11,148 bases of DNA from an uncultured Erysipelotrichaceae bacterium (GTDB lineage: Bacteria; Bacillota_I; Bacilli_A; Erysipelotrichales; Erysipelotrichaceae): assembly GCA_944326175.1 (NCBI GenBank), contig CALVCY010000129.1:1-11148 (forward strand), given 5' to 3'. Each line of letters begins with the position of its first letter. The first letter of the stretch is position 1. Positions 1-6,598 of this stretch are shown here, in pieces. A program made the position numbers and the translations under genes. The notes under the pieces are model-generated. The model was given only the letters and a program-made list of their open reading frames with translations. It made no database searches and had not been told where the DNA came from.

Positions 1-633
1 AAAGATATCCTCTGTCCGGCGGGTGTGACGGTGCTCAATCCGGAGCTCGAAATTGCCCATTTGGAAAAAGATGGTGTGCTCAATATGGAATTACGTGCGA
101 AAAACGGACGCGGCTATTATGGTGCGGACGCGAATAAAGCGTATTTTCAGGCAGGTAATCCGATGGTTGGTATGGTCTATACCGATTCCATCTATACACC
201 GATCAAGCGTGTAGGTTACAATGTCGAACCGACCCGTGTCGGTCAGGACACCAAATATGATCGTCTGGTGATGGAAATCGAAACCAATGGTTCCATCACG
301 CCACAGATGGCACTGGCATTGGCGTCACGTATCTTGATGGATCATTTGGATCTGTTGACTAACGTTCAAGATGCGGTCAAGGACATTGAAAACGTGATGA
401 AGGAAAGTACGGGTGAAACCAATACGGTCGGTGCCGTCGTACCGATCGAAGACCTCGATTTGTCCGTACGCAGCTACAACTGCTTAAAACGTGCCGGGAT
501 CAAAACGGTTGAAGAATTGACTCAGAAAAGCGAGGACGATATGATCCGCGTACGTAATCTGGGTAAGAAGAGTCTGAAGGAAGTGAAGGAAAAACTGGCC
601 GAAATGGGACTGTCCTTCAAAAACTTCGACTAA
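1..633 (+). CDS. rpoA: RNA polymerase alpha subunit, 3' part (5' end outside window)
   Basis: Alpha subunit of RNA polymerase: the N-terminal domain dimerises and nucleates core assembly, and the C-terminal domain binds UP elements and activators. The frame is open from base 1 (KDILCPAG...), so the gene enters from the left. About 210 residues are visible of a usual 310-330, so roughly 100 N-terminal residues are missing. The visible part holds the second half of the alpha-NTD (NGRGYYGADANK, then YTPIKRVGYNVEPTRVGQ), an acidic linker, and a complete alpha-CTD with the helix-hairpin-helix core (EDLDLSVRSYNCLKRAGI, then NLGKKSLKEVKEKL). The Arg of SVRS corresponds to the DNA-contacting Arg265 of E. 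coli. An internal GTG at 25 is not the real start. It is followed 21 nt later by rplQ, the standard Bacillota order. Confidence 0.97.
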   Translation, partial: KDILCPAGVTVLNPELEIAHLEKDGVLNMELRAKNGRGYYGADANKAYFQAGNPMVGMVYTDSIYTPIKRVGYNVEPTRVGQDTKYDRLVMEIETNGSITPQMALALASRILMDHLDLLTNVQDAVKDIENVMKESTGETNTVGAVVPIEDLDLSVRSYNCLKRAGIKTVEELTQKSEDDMIRVRNLGKKSLKEVKEKLAEMGLSFKNFD

Positions 634-654
634 TGCAAAAGAAGGAGAAAGAAC

Positions 655-1014
655 ATGTGGAATCGTAAGTTCGGCCGCACTGCGGATCATCGCAAAGCCA
701 TGCTGCGTAATCTGGCCACATCCATTATCCTCAATGGAAAAGTGGAAACGACCTATTATAAAGCCATGGACGCCCGCAGTATCGTCGATGAAATGATCAC
801 ATTGGCAAAACGTGGCGATTTGCATGCCCGTCGTCAGGCAGCAAGTTATCTGCGCAATGTGACGGATGAAAAGACCAATAAGACGGTGGTTCAGAAATTG
901 TTCGATGAAATCGGACCGCGTTACAAGGACCGCAATGGTGGCTATACGCGTGTTACCAAAACCGGGAGCCGTCGTGGTGACAACGCGCCGCTGGCTGTGA
1001 TCGAATTGGTTTAA
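655..1014 (+). CDS. rplQ: 50S ribosomal protein L17 (bL17)
   Basis: Large-subunit ribosomal protein of 119 residues, a normal length for bL17. The N-terminus ([20 protein letters not shown]) is the family signature, and the C-terminus ([24 protein letters not shown]) is the equally typical end. The start is fixed by an AAGGAG Shine-Dalgarno site at 642-647, 7 nt before the ATG. It is the last gene of the rpoA transcription unit and is followed 16 nt after its stop by a strong intrinsic terminator. Nothing is unusual in the protein itself. A long minus-strand open frame across rpoA and rplQ is a shadow. Confidence 0.98.
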   Translation: MWNRKFGRTADHRKAMLRNLATSIILNGKVETTYYKAMDARSIVDEMITLAKRGDLHARRQAASYLRNVTDEKTNKTVVQKLFDEIGPRYKDRNGGYTRVTKTGSRRGDNAPLAVIELV

Positions 1015-1030
1015 TCCGATATTGACAATC

Positions 1031-1066
1031 AAAAGGATACGCTTGTTAAACGCGTATCCTTTTTTT
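1031..1066 (+). terminator. Intrinsic terminator of the rpoA-rplQ unit
   Basis: A perfect 12-bp stem (1031-1042 with 1052-1063) encloses a 9-nt loop, and the T-run 1060-1066 forms the tail. The loop and the base after the T-run also carry a promoter for the next gene, so the two elements occupy the same DNA. Confidence 0.9.
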
Positions 1067-1071
1067 ATAAT
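1043..1071 (+). promoter_or_regulatory. Sigma-A-type promoter embedded in the rplQ terminator
   Basis: The -35 box TTGTTA (1043-1048) lies in the terminator loop. After a 17-bp spacer formed by the 3' arm and T-run comes a perfect -10 box TATAAT (1066-1071). The expected transcription start is 1078-1079, the A of the lipoprotein ATG, so the transcript would be leaderless. The match and spacing are seen directly; activity is inferred. Confidence 0.75.
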
Positions 1072-1078
1072 CAAACGC

Positions 1079-2338
1079 ATGAGGGTTTGGCTCATTTTAT
1101 CCATTATTGCTATGTGTGCCGGATGCAGCGGATCTCACCAGAGCACGCCGCTTGCCAGCGAGCGAGCGGAATCTACGGCCGATCCCATCTATTATTACGA
1201 GATGGATGTGTGGCAGAATGTCGCCGCTTCGTTAACAGCGCAGCAATATATTTCGCAATGGCTGGACAGCTTTGTCAATGACGGTGATCCGTTGATCACC
1301 TCGATCGAAGGCAAGGGAACCATTCGATGGGAAGTCCTGGAAGGGGATGCCTATATCGATGAGACGATGGTCATCCGTAAAACTGAAACGTCCTTGGAAT
1401 ACCAACCGATCACTTTAAAAGCGGTTTATACGGATGAAAACGGAACGGTGGAAATCGAATGTGCACCCAATGTATTGATCGATCCATATGCCGGGTATGT
1501 GCTGAGTTATTTTGTGTCGGAAGGAGAGGACAGTGAAGCGCTGAAGCTGGCATTTACCTATGATGGTGAGTTGTGGTACAAGGTCAATGATCAACACAGT
1601 GTTTACAAGCCATCCATTGGTTCGACCAGTCTGCGCGATCCATCCTTTGTTCGATTGAAAGAAGGCGGGTTCGTTTTATTGGGTACCCAGGGTTGGAACC
1701 ATCCTCAAATCTATGTCGCCAATACGGATGATTTCATCCATTATGAAAATCAACGATTGGTCGATGTCAATATATCTACCGATGATCTGCCATTATCCCA
1801 AACGGCTGCATGGGCACCGGAAGGCTTTTATGATTATCTAACGGATCGTTATTACATTTATTGGAGCAGTGTGGATGATGCCAAGGTGTTATATAATACG
1901 ACCACTGACTTTAATACGGTCTCTGATCCACAGGTGCTTGTTGATCTGGGTTATCCGGTGATCGATGCGTCGATCTTTAAAGATGGAGCGCATTATTATA
2001 TATTGCTCAAAGACGAGCGCAGTCCGATGGAACTGTATTCCAATATCTTTGTCGGTTCTTCTTCCACGGATTTTCTTGGTTTCAACCAGTTCTCGCAAGC
2101 GGTGACCAATCATCAAGCGGAAGGACCATTCATCGTATGGAATGATTACAAATATCTGCTGTATTTTGATGATTATACCCGTAGGCAGTTTAATTGCATG
2201 TGGATCGATTTTGAAAATGGGTTCACGCAGGTCGAAAATGATGAAACCAATATCATCGATTTTGTCGAACCATCACATGGTTCCGTGATCCCGGTCACAT
2301 GGAACGAATTGGAATCATTGATTCCATACAGTGATTAA
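1079..2338 (+). CDS. GH43-like five-bladed beta-propeller lipoprotein
   Basis: Predicted surface lipoprotein of 419 residues. The ATG at 1079 gives a short signal peptide with a lipobox (MCAGC, lipidated Cys16); a TTG at 1022 would add 19 residues translated from the terminator and is rejected. Residues about 65-135 look like an atrophied bacterial Ig-like domain, common before GH43 domains. From about residue 180 a GH43-type propeller follows. All three expected acidic residues are present: Asp187 in RDPSF (general base), Asp296 in VIDASIF (pKa modulator) and Glu348 in AEGPF (general acid), plus an AWAPEG motif near 245. GH43 members are mostly arabinosidases and xylosidases, but the substrate cannot be read here. 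No Shine-Dalgarno is seen upstream. It sits where rplQ and ecfA1 are normally adjacent, suggesting insertion into a conserved block. Confidence 0.8.
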   Translation: MRVWLILSIIAMCAGCSGSHQSTPLASERAESTADPIYYYEMDVWQNVAASLTAQQYISQWLDSFVNDGDPLITSIEGKGTIRWEVLEGDAYIDETMVIRKTETSLEYQPITLKAVYTDENGTVEIECAPNVLIDPYAGYVLSYFVSEGEDSEALKLAFTYDGELWYKVNDQHSVYKPSIGSTSLRDPSFVRLKEGGFVLLGTQGWNHPQIYVANTDDFIHYENQRLVDVNISTDDLPLSQTAAWAPEGFYDYLTDRYYIYWSSVDDAKVLYNTTTDFNTVSDPQVLVDLGYPVIDASIFKDGAHYYILLKDERSPMELYSNIFVGSSSTDFLGFNQFSQAVTNHQAEGPFIVWNDYKYLLYFDDYTRRQFNCMWIDFENGFTQVENDETNIIDFVEPSHGSVIPVTWNELESLIPYSD

Positions 2339-2365
2339 ACCATGGTCGAATGGCGTGTTTCGGTA

Positions 2366-2371
2366 TACAAT
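2366..2371 (+). promoter_or_regulatory. Possible -10 box for a leaderless ecfA1 transcript
   Basis: TACAAT (within TATACAAT) ends exactly 7 nt before the ecfA1 ATG, where no Shine-Dalgarno is visible. The -35 region at the 17-bp spacing (TGGTCG, 2343-2348) is poor, so this is the weakest of the three similar sites. Read-through from the lipoprotein gene is the alternative. Confidence 0.4.
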
Positions 2372-2378
2372 ATTGCGC

Positions 2379-3203
2379 ATGAGTGCTATTAATATTGACC
2401 ATCTTAGCTTTGGTTATACCACTGATACACTGGCCATTGATGATTTGACGTTAACCATCAATGAAGGTGAATATACTGTATTGATCGGACCCAATGGTTC
2501 CGGTAAATCCACGCTGGCCAAACTGTTTATCGGTCTGCTTGAACCCCGTAACGGTACCATCGCTGTGTTTGATCAGCAATTGCGCTATGATACCGTGGAT
2601 GCCATCCGGTCAAAGATCGGTATCGTTTTCCAAAACCCAGATAATCAATTCATCGGTTCCACGGTTGAAGATGATATTGCCTTCGGTCTGGAAAACCGTG
2701 AAATCGATCCATCCCAAATGCAGTCGATCATCATGGATTATGCATCCAGAGTCGGTATGATCGATTATCTGAAAACCGAACCTACCCGTTTATCCGGTGG
2801 TCAGAAACAACGGGTTGCCATCGCCGGAGTCATGGCGATGCAGCCGAAAATCATGGTATTCGATGAAGCCACCAGCATGCTGGATCCCAAAGGACGCTAT
2901 GAGATCACCACGTTGATGCATGATCTTAAATCCAATACCGATATGACCATCATTTCCATCACCCATGATATGGAAGAGATTGCTGCAGCCGATCGCTGCA
3001 TCGTGCTTAAAGACGGTCATTTGTTCTATGACGGAAAACCACAGCCCTTATTGGATGATCCAACCAAGATGGCTGCTGCATCCTTGCAGATTCCCTTTGC
3101 CATGCGCATGCGTGAATTACTGCATCAACAGGGGATCGATACGCTCAGTCATACAATGGAAGGGATGGTGGATGAATTATGCCGATTGCATTCCGTGATG
3201 TAA
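2379..3203 (+). CDS. ecfA1: ECF transporter energy-coupling ATPase A1
   Basis: ATP-binding subunit of the energy-coupling factor module, which with EcfA2 and EcfT powers uptake of vitamins or metals bound by separate S components. The 274-residue protein has Walker A GPNGSGKST (37-45), Q-loop Gln85, signature LSGGQ (138-142), Walker B MVFDEA with catalytic Glu163, and H-loop His196 (ITHD). The DEATSMLD form after Walker B is typical of EcfA1. The ATG at 2379 is chosen because it starts at the family N-terminus (MSAINIDHLSFGYT); a GTG at 2331 overlapping the previous stop would add 16 unrelated residues and also lacks an SD. Its 3' end overlaps ecfA2 by 25 nt. Confidence 0.95.
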   Translation: MSAINIDHLSFGYTTDTLAIDDLTLTINEGEYTVLIGPNGSGKSTLAKLFIGLLEPRNGTIAVFDQQLRYDTVDAIRSKIGIVFQNPDNQFIGSTVEDDIAFGLENREIDPSQMQSIIMDYASRVGMIDYLKTEPTRLSGGQKQRVAIAGVMAMQPKIMVFDEATSMLDPKGRYEITTLMHDLKSNTDMTIISITHDMEEIAAADRCIVLKDGHLFYDGKPQPLLDDPTKMAAASLQIPFAMRMRELLHQQGIDTLSHTMEGMVDELCRLHSVM

Positions 3204-4036
3204 GCCATGTTTATACCTTGGATCCCAAGCATACCCGCACCGCGTTATCTCATATCGATCTAAATTTGCCTCAGGGCAAGATGATTGCCGTGATCGGCAC
3301 TACCGGCAGCGGGAAAAGCACATTGGTCCAGCATCTCAATGCGTTGCTGCTTCCAACAAGCGGTGAAGTGGAAGTGGATGAATATACACTGAAACATGAT
3401 ACGAAGATGCGATTTAAACCATTACGTCAAAAAGTTGGTCTGGTATTCCAGTTTCCTGAATATCAGTTATTCGAGGAAACGGTGGCCAAAGACATCGCGT
3501 TCGGTCCAAAAAACTTTGGCTTGGATGAACAGGAAATCGATCGTCGCGTCCATGATGCGATTCGAGCAGTTGGTTTGGATGACTCGTTTCTGCAACGCAA
3601 TCCATTGGATCTTTCCGGTGGTCAAAAACGTCGGGTGGCCATCGCCGGTGTATTGGCCATGGAGCCCAAAGTACTGGTATTGGATGAACCGACAGCCGGA
3701 TTGGATCCAGCCAGTGCTGCTGCGATGATGGCATTATTTGTGCGTTATCAGGCACAAAGTAGTGATCATACCGTGATTCTGGTCACTCATGATATGGACA
3801 ATGTACTCAATTATTGCGACCATGTCGTGGTGTTACATGAAGGATCCTTGATTTATACCGGCGATACACCGTCATTCTTCAATTCCAATGAAACGATGGA
3901 ACAGGCGGCGGTACTACCGCCCGCCTGTATCGTGATGCGTAATGCATTGATCCAGCATGGTTTTACCATCGATGTCGATCAGGTCTATACCGAAGCAGCA
4001 TTGGCGAAAGCCATCGCTAAGGAGGTAAAACGATGA
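3179..4036 (+). CDS. ecfA2: ECF transporter energy-coupling ATPase A2
   Basis: Second ATPase of the ECF module, 285 residues. Visible motifs are Walker A GTTGSGKST (40-48), Q-loop Gln91 in FQFPEYQLFEETV (a hallmark of EcfA2), signature LSGGQ (145-149), Walker B VLVLDE with Glu170, and H-loop His204 (VTHD). Its ATG lies 25 nt inside the end of ecfA1, and its stop overlaps the ecfT start (ATGA), so the three genes are translationally coupled. EcfA1 and EcfA2 form a heterodimer on the cytoplasmic face of EcfT. No S component gene is in the window, as expected for the shared (group II) module. Confidence 0.96.
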   Translation: MPIAFRDVSHVYTLDPKHTRTALSHIDLNLPQGKMIAVIGTTGSGKSTLVQHLNALLLPTSGEVEVDEYTLKHDTKMRFKPLRQKVGLVFQFPEYQLFEETVAKDIAFGPKNFGLDEQEIDRRVHDAIRAVGLDDSFLQRNPLDLSGGQKRRVAIAGVLAMEPKVLVLDEPTAGLDPASAAAMMALFVRYQAQSSDHTVILVTHDMDNVLNYCDHVVVLHEGSLIYTGDTPSFFNSNETMEQAAVLPPACIVMRNALIQHGFTIDVDQVYTEAALAKAIAKEVKR

Positions 4037-4830
4037 ATTTTACCATTGGACGATATATCCCAAATGACACCTGGTTCCACCAACTGGACCCTCGCTTTAA
4101 GATCATGGCACTGCTGTTTCTGCTCATTGCCATTTTCTTTCCAGCCGGATATCCCGGTTATGCATTGATGTTTGTTGCCGTCTTCATCGCATTGAAGTTA
4201 TCTCAACTTTCATTTAAAAATGTATTGCGGGCGTTGAAACCATTATTGTTCATGTTTATCTTTCTGGCGGTGGTGAACATGTTTTATCTAAAAGACGGGA
4301 TATTGCTGATGGATCTTGGTTTTATCCAAATCTATTCGGAAGCATTGAGTTCAACATTTTATATCGTCGTACGATTGACATTGATGATCATGGTCACGAC
4401 CATATTGACCAGTACCACCAAACCATTGGATATGACACTGGCCATTGAAGATCTATTGGCACCATTCCAACGTATCGGGGTACCCAGTCACGTCATTGCG
4501 ATGCTGATCAGCATCGCCTTGCGATTCATACCCGATCTGGTGGATGAAACCAATCGGATCATGAAAGCCCAAGAAAGCCGTGGTGTGGACATTGCCAATG
4601 GCAAGTTCAAGGAAAAACTGATGGCCATTCTCGCTTTGATCATTCCATTGATCATTTCCGCATTCCAACGTGCGGAAGATCTGGCCAATGCCATGGAAGC
4701 CAGAGGGTATTCCCCTAATAAACACCGCACCCGCTATCGTCAGCTTAAAGCTACATCCTGTGACTATCTGTTTATTACGATCATCATTGTGATCGTCATT
4801 GCCTTGGCGTTGATGGCATTTGTCTTATGA
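4033..4830 (+). CDS. ecfT: ECF transporter transmembrane coupling protein T
   Basis: Membrane scaffold of the ECF transporter, 265 residues, that couples the ATPases to S components. The N-terminus (YIPNDTWFHQLDPRFKI) is the family signature. Several hydrophobic segments are visible (about 25-57, 70-85, 107-127, 195-211 and a C-terminal one at 245-264). The two X-Arg-Gly motifs that contact the ATPase grooves are SRG (182-184) and ARG (223-225). Translation has a strong SD, TAAGGAGG at 4018-4025, inside the end of ecfA2, with the ATG overlapping that gene's stop. It overlaps truA in turn by an ATGA. Confidence 0.96.
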   Translation: MNFTIGRYIPNDTWFHQLDPRFKIMALLFLLIAIFFPAGYPGYALMFVAVFIALKLSQLSFKNVLRALKPLLFMFIFLAVVNMFYLKDGILLMDLGFIQIYSEALSSTFYIVVRLTLMIMVTTILTSTTKPLDMTLAIEDLLAPFQRIGVPSHVIAMLISIALRFIPDLVDETNRIMKAQESRGVDIANGKFKEKLMAILALIIPLIISAFQRAEDLANAMEARGYSPNKHRTRYRQLKATSCDYLFITIIIVIVIALALMAFVL

Positions 4831-5609
4831 GGATCGCATTGGTTTTAGCCTATGATGGGTTTGCGTATAACGGCTGGCAAAGCCAGCCGGATGGCAATAC
4901 CATCCAAGATCATTTGGAAACGGCATTAAGCCAGCTATCTCATGAAGCCATCAAAGTGATCGGTGCCGGTCGAACCGACGCCGGGGTAAGTGCCAGGGCA
5001 ATGGTGGCTCATTTTGACACGAATCGCCATCTTGAAACATGGAAATGGGTACGTGGTACCAATACTTATTTGCCTTACGATATCCGGGTTTTGAAAGCAA
5101 TCGAAGTGGATGAAGCATTCCACGCCCGTTTCAATTCCAAAGTAAAGACTTATCGCTATACGATCGATCGACGAGGAAATAATCCGTTCTCATTCCATTT
5201 CGCCGATCAATGCTTCTTACCGCTGGATGTTGAAAAGATGAGCGATGCGGCGACGGTGTTTCTTGGAACACATGATTTTACGAGTTTCAACAGTTCCGAT
5301 CCGTCACTGAATATGATCCGCACTGTTTTGCAGATCAATATTCGAAGCAATGATGACTTTATTGTTATCGATGTCAAAGGCCCCGGATTTTTGCGATTTA
5401 TGGTCCGGATGATGGTCGGCACACTGATGGAAGTCGGTAAAGGCAAACTGACAAAAGCGGATGTGCAAACCATGTTAGACAACGCTCGAAAAGGAAGCTG
5501 TCGATATAAGGCACCGGCCAATGGTCTGATGTTATGGGATATCGATTATCCACTTTATCCTCAGTTAAAATTCACCCATTCGACCTTATTTCCACCGTAT
5601 ATGATTTGA
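4827..5609 (+). CDS. truA: tRNA pseudouridine(38-40) synthase
   Basis: Converts uridines 38-40 of the tRNA anticodon arm to pseudouridine. The 260-residue protein has the usual TruA length and features: N-terminal LAYDGFAYNGWQSQPDGNT, and the catalytic Asp51 in GAGRTDAGVSA. The loops FHARFNSKVKTYRY and FLRFMVRMMVGTLMEVG are also typical. It starts in an ATGA overlap with the ecfT stop and has no good SD, so it probably depends on translational coupling. This ecfT-truA neighbourhood is classic in Bacillota, where rplM-rpsI normally come next; here a sugar cassette intervenes. Confidence 0.97.
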   Translation: MRIALVLAYDGFAYNGWQSQPDGNTIQDHLETALSQLSHEAIKVIGAGRTDAGVSARAMVAHFDTNRHLETWKWVRGTNTYLPYDIRVLKAIEVDEAFHARFNSKVKTYRYTIDRRGNNPFSFHFADQCFLPLDVEKMSDAATVFLGTHDFTSFNSSDPSLNMIRTVLQINIRSNDDFIVIDVKGPGFLRFMVRMMVGTLMEVGKGKLTKADVQTMLDNARKGSCRYKAPANGLMLWDIDYPLYPQLKFTHSTLFPPYMI

Positions 5610-5614
5610 ATAGG

Positions 5615-5650
5615 AAAACAAAAGTCAGACCGATCTGACTTTTGTTTTTT
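5615..5650. terminator. Bidirectional terminator between truA and rpiR
   Basis: A 15-bp perfect stem (5615-5629 with 5634-5648) with the tetraloop CCGA is flanked by A and T runs. It gives a U-tail (5645-5650) to truA on the plus strand and a shorter U-run to the convergent rpiR gene on the minus strand. Confidence 0.9.
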
Positions 5651-5661
5651 GTATCGGATTG

Positions 5662-6435
5662 TTAATGGTCACTGACTTTTGCCAGTTCATGGAGCAGGAT
5701 CTCGACGAACACGAAGAAGATCACTTGTTCATCGATAAACGTGGCATATCCCTGGAATACAGCTGGCAACGTGATTACTTGCGTACATTTTTTGGCAAAG
5801 GGCAACGATGGCGCCATCGTGACCAGTACGACAGGAACTTGGTTTGAAGTCAAGGTATCGATGATGCGCGCATAGCAATGTGCATTGTCTTTAACGGTGA
5901 AGATAATGACTAAATCCTGCGGATCGAAAAAATCTGCCACATCTCCCATGAGAATGGTTTGGTCGGTGGCATGAATGCACAAGCCGATCTTTAAAGCACG
6001 CATATGCAGTTGCTTTGCACTCAATGCCGTTCGATTCAGTGCGAAGACTTCGCTTCGTTTGGCGTCCTTGATTCGATTGGCTAATGTGGTCACTTCTTGG
6101 ATCTTCACAGTTTGATTGATCTGTTCAATGAATTTGATATAGTTGGCCGTGATATCCACAATGGTCTGATCATCGCCGGAAGGGGATTCCGGATTAGAAA
6201 AACTCGTTGAAATCAGGAATCGTGAAAAATCAAAGCGCATTTCCGAATAGCCGTTATATCCCAGTTTTTTTGCAAAACGGATCATGGCCGGTTTGGAAGT
6301 ACCGATATTTGAAACGGTAGTATCAATGGGTTGACGGGCAAAAAGATTCGGGTTATTGAGAATAAACAATGCGATGGTCTGTTCTGTTTTTGTGAAGGAA
6401 TCAAATCGTTCCTGAATCAAATCAATCGGGTTCAT
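5662..6435 (-). CDS. RpiR-family transcriptional regulator (HTH + SIS)
   Basis: Probable sugar-phosphate-responsive regulator of the adjacent PTS genes, 257 residues. Residues about 1-75 form the RpiR helix-turn-helix domain (IQERFDSFTKTEQTIALFIL, then a recognition region with SNIGTSKPAMIRFAKKLGYNGYSEMR). About 110-250 form a SIS sugar-isomerase domain (VFALNRTALSAKQLHMRALKIG, then DLVIIFTVKDN), the usual effector pocket. The ATG at 6435 is preferred over the in-frame GTG at 6438, because a promoter -10 ends 7 nt before the ATG. No SD is visible, and a leaderless transcript is predicted. It is divergent from the EIIC gene across a 163-nt region rich in palindromes. Repressor or activator cannot be told from sequence. 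Confidence 0.92.
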   Translation of the reverse strand: MNPIDLIQERFDSFTKTEQTIALFILNNPNLFARQPIDTTVSNIGTSKPAMIRFAKKLGYNGYSEMRFDFSRFLISTSFSNPESPSGDDQTIVDITANYIKFIEQINQTVKIQEVTTLANRIKDAKRSEVFALNRTALSAKQLHMRALKIGLCIHATDQTILMGDVADFFDPQDLVIIFTVKDNAHCYARIIDTLTSNQVPVVLVTMAPSLPFAKKCTQVITLPAVFQGYATFIDEQVIFFVFVEILLHELAKVSDH

Positions 6436-6442
6436 CACAGGT

Positions 6443-6472
6443 ATTTTACCACCGTTGAAATGAGGCTAACAA
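6443..6472 (-). promoter_or_regulatory. Promoter of the rpiR-family gene, leaderless
   Basis: Read on the minus strand: -35 TTGTTA (6472-6467), an 18-bp spacer, then an extended -10 TGGTAAAAT whose hexamer TAAAAT is 6448-6443. The ATG at 6435 begins after 7 nt, so transcription should start at or next to the start codon. A TTGAAAT half-site (6455-6461) lies in the spacer. Confidence 0.65.
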
Positions 6473-6473
6473 A

Positions 6474-6519
6474 ACTTTTGAAATATATTTTAAAATAAAT
6501 TTCAAAACTTGTTGAAATT
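6474..6519. promoter_or_regulatory. Palindromic operator between the divergent promoters (probable RpiR site)
   Basis: A near-perfect 36-bp palindrome (6474-6509, two mismatched pairs) has at its centre the perfect 12-mer at 6486-6497 and outer arms TTTTGAAAT and ATTTCAAAA. A second inverted repeat, AATTTCAA (6498-6505) and TTGAAATT (6512-6519), overlaps the -35 of the EIIC promoter. The two divergent -35 boxes flank the array, so one bound protein could control both genes. Assigning it to the RpiR protein rests on position. Confidence 0.6.
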
Positions 6520-6540
6520 AATTTTGAATTTGACTATACT
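6512..6540 (+). promoter_or_regulatory. Sigma-A-type promoter of the EIIC operon
   Basis: -35 TTGAAA (6512-6517), a 17-bp spacer and -10 TATACT (6535-6540). The predicted start is near 6547, giving a leader of about 52 nt before the ATG at 6599. Confidence 0.8.
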
Positions 6541-6545
6541 CGGTG

Positions 6546-6559
6546 TGTAACCGCTATCA
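6546..6559. promoter_or_regulatory. cre site for CcpA carbon catabolite control
   Basis: The 14-mer TGTAACCGCTATCA matches the classical consensus TGWAANCGNTNWCA at every position. It starts at the predicted transcription start of the EIIC operon, a location where CcpA normally represses. Confidence 0.75.
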
Positions 6560-6570
6560 TGGCCATGATA
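6555..6570. repeat. 16-bp perfect palindrome in the EIIC leader
   Basis: TATCATGGCCATGATA is its own reverse complement and overlaps the 3' end of the cre site. With no loop it resembles a DNA operator more than an RNA hairpin. The binding protein is unknown. Confidence 0.5.
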
Positions 6571-6598
6571 TCAGGGGATAAGAAAAAGGAGAACTCGC

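Noticed and set aside
1022..1078. TTG start giving a 438-residue lipoprotein precursor
   Set aside because: The extra residues would be read from the terminator hairpin, there is no SD, and the signal peptide and lipobox work only from the ATG at 1079.
484..1104. Long minus-strand open frame (206 codons) across rpoA and rplQ
   Set aside because: It lies opposite two certain genes, has no ribosome-binding site or recognisable domain, and its translation is typical antisense shadow.
2331..2378. GTG start for ecfA1 overlapping the lipoprotein stop
   Set aside because: The added 16 residues do not resemble the family N-terminus and no SD is present.
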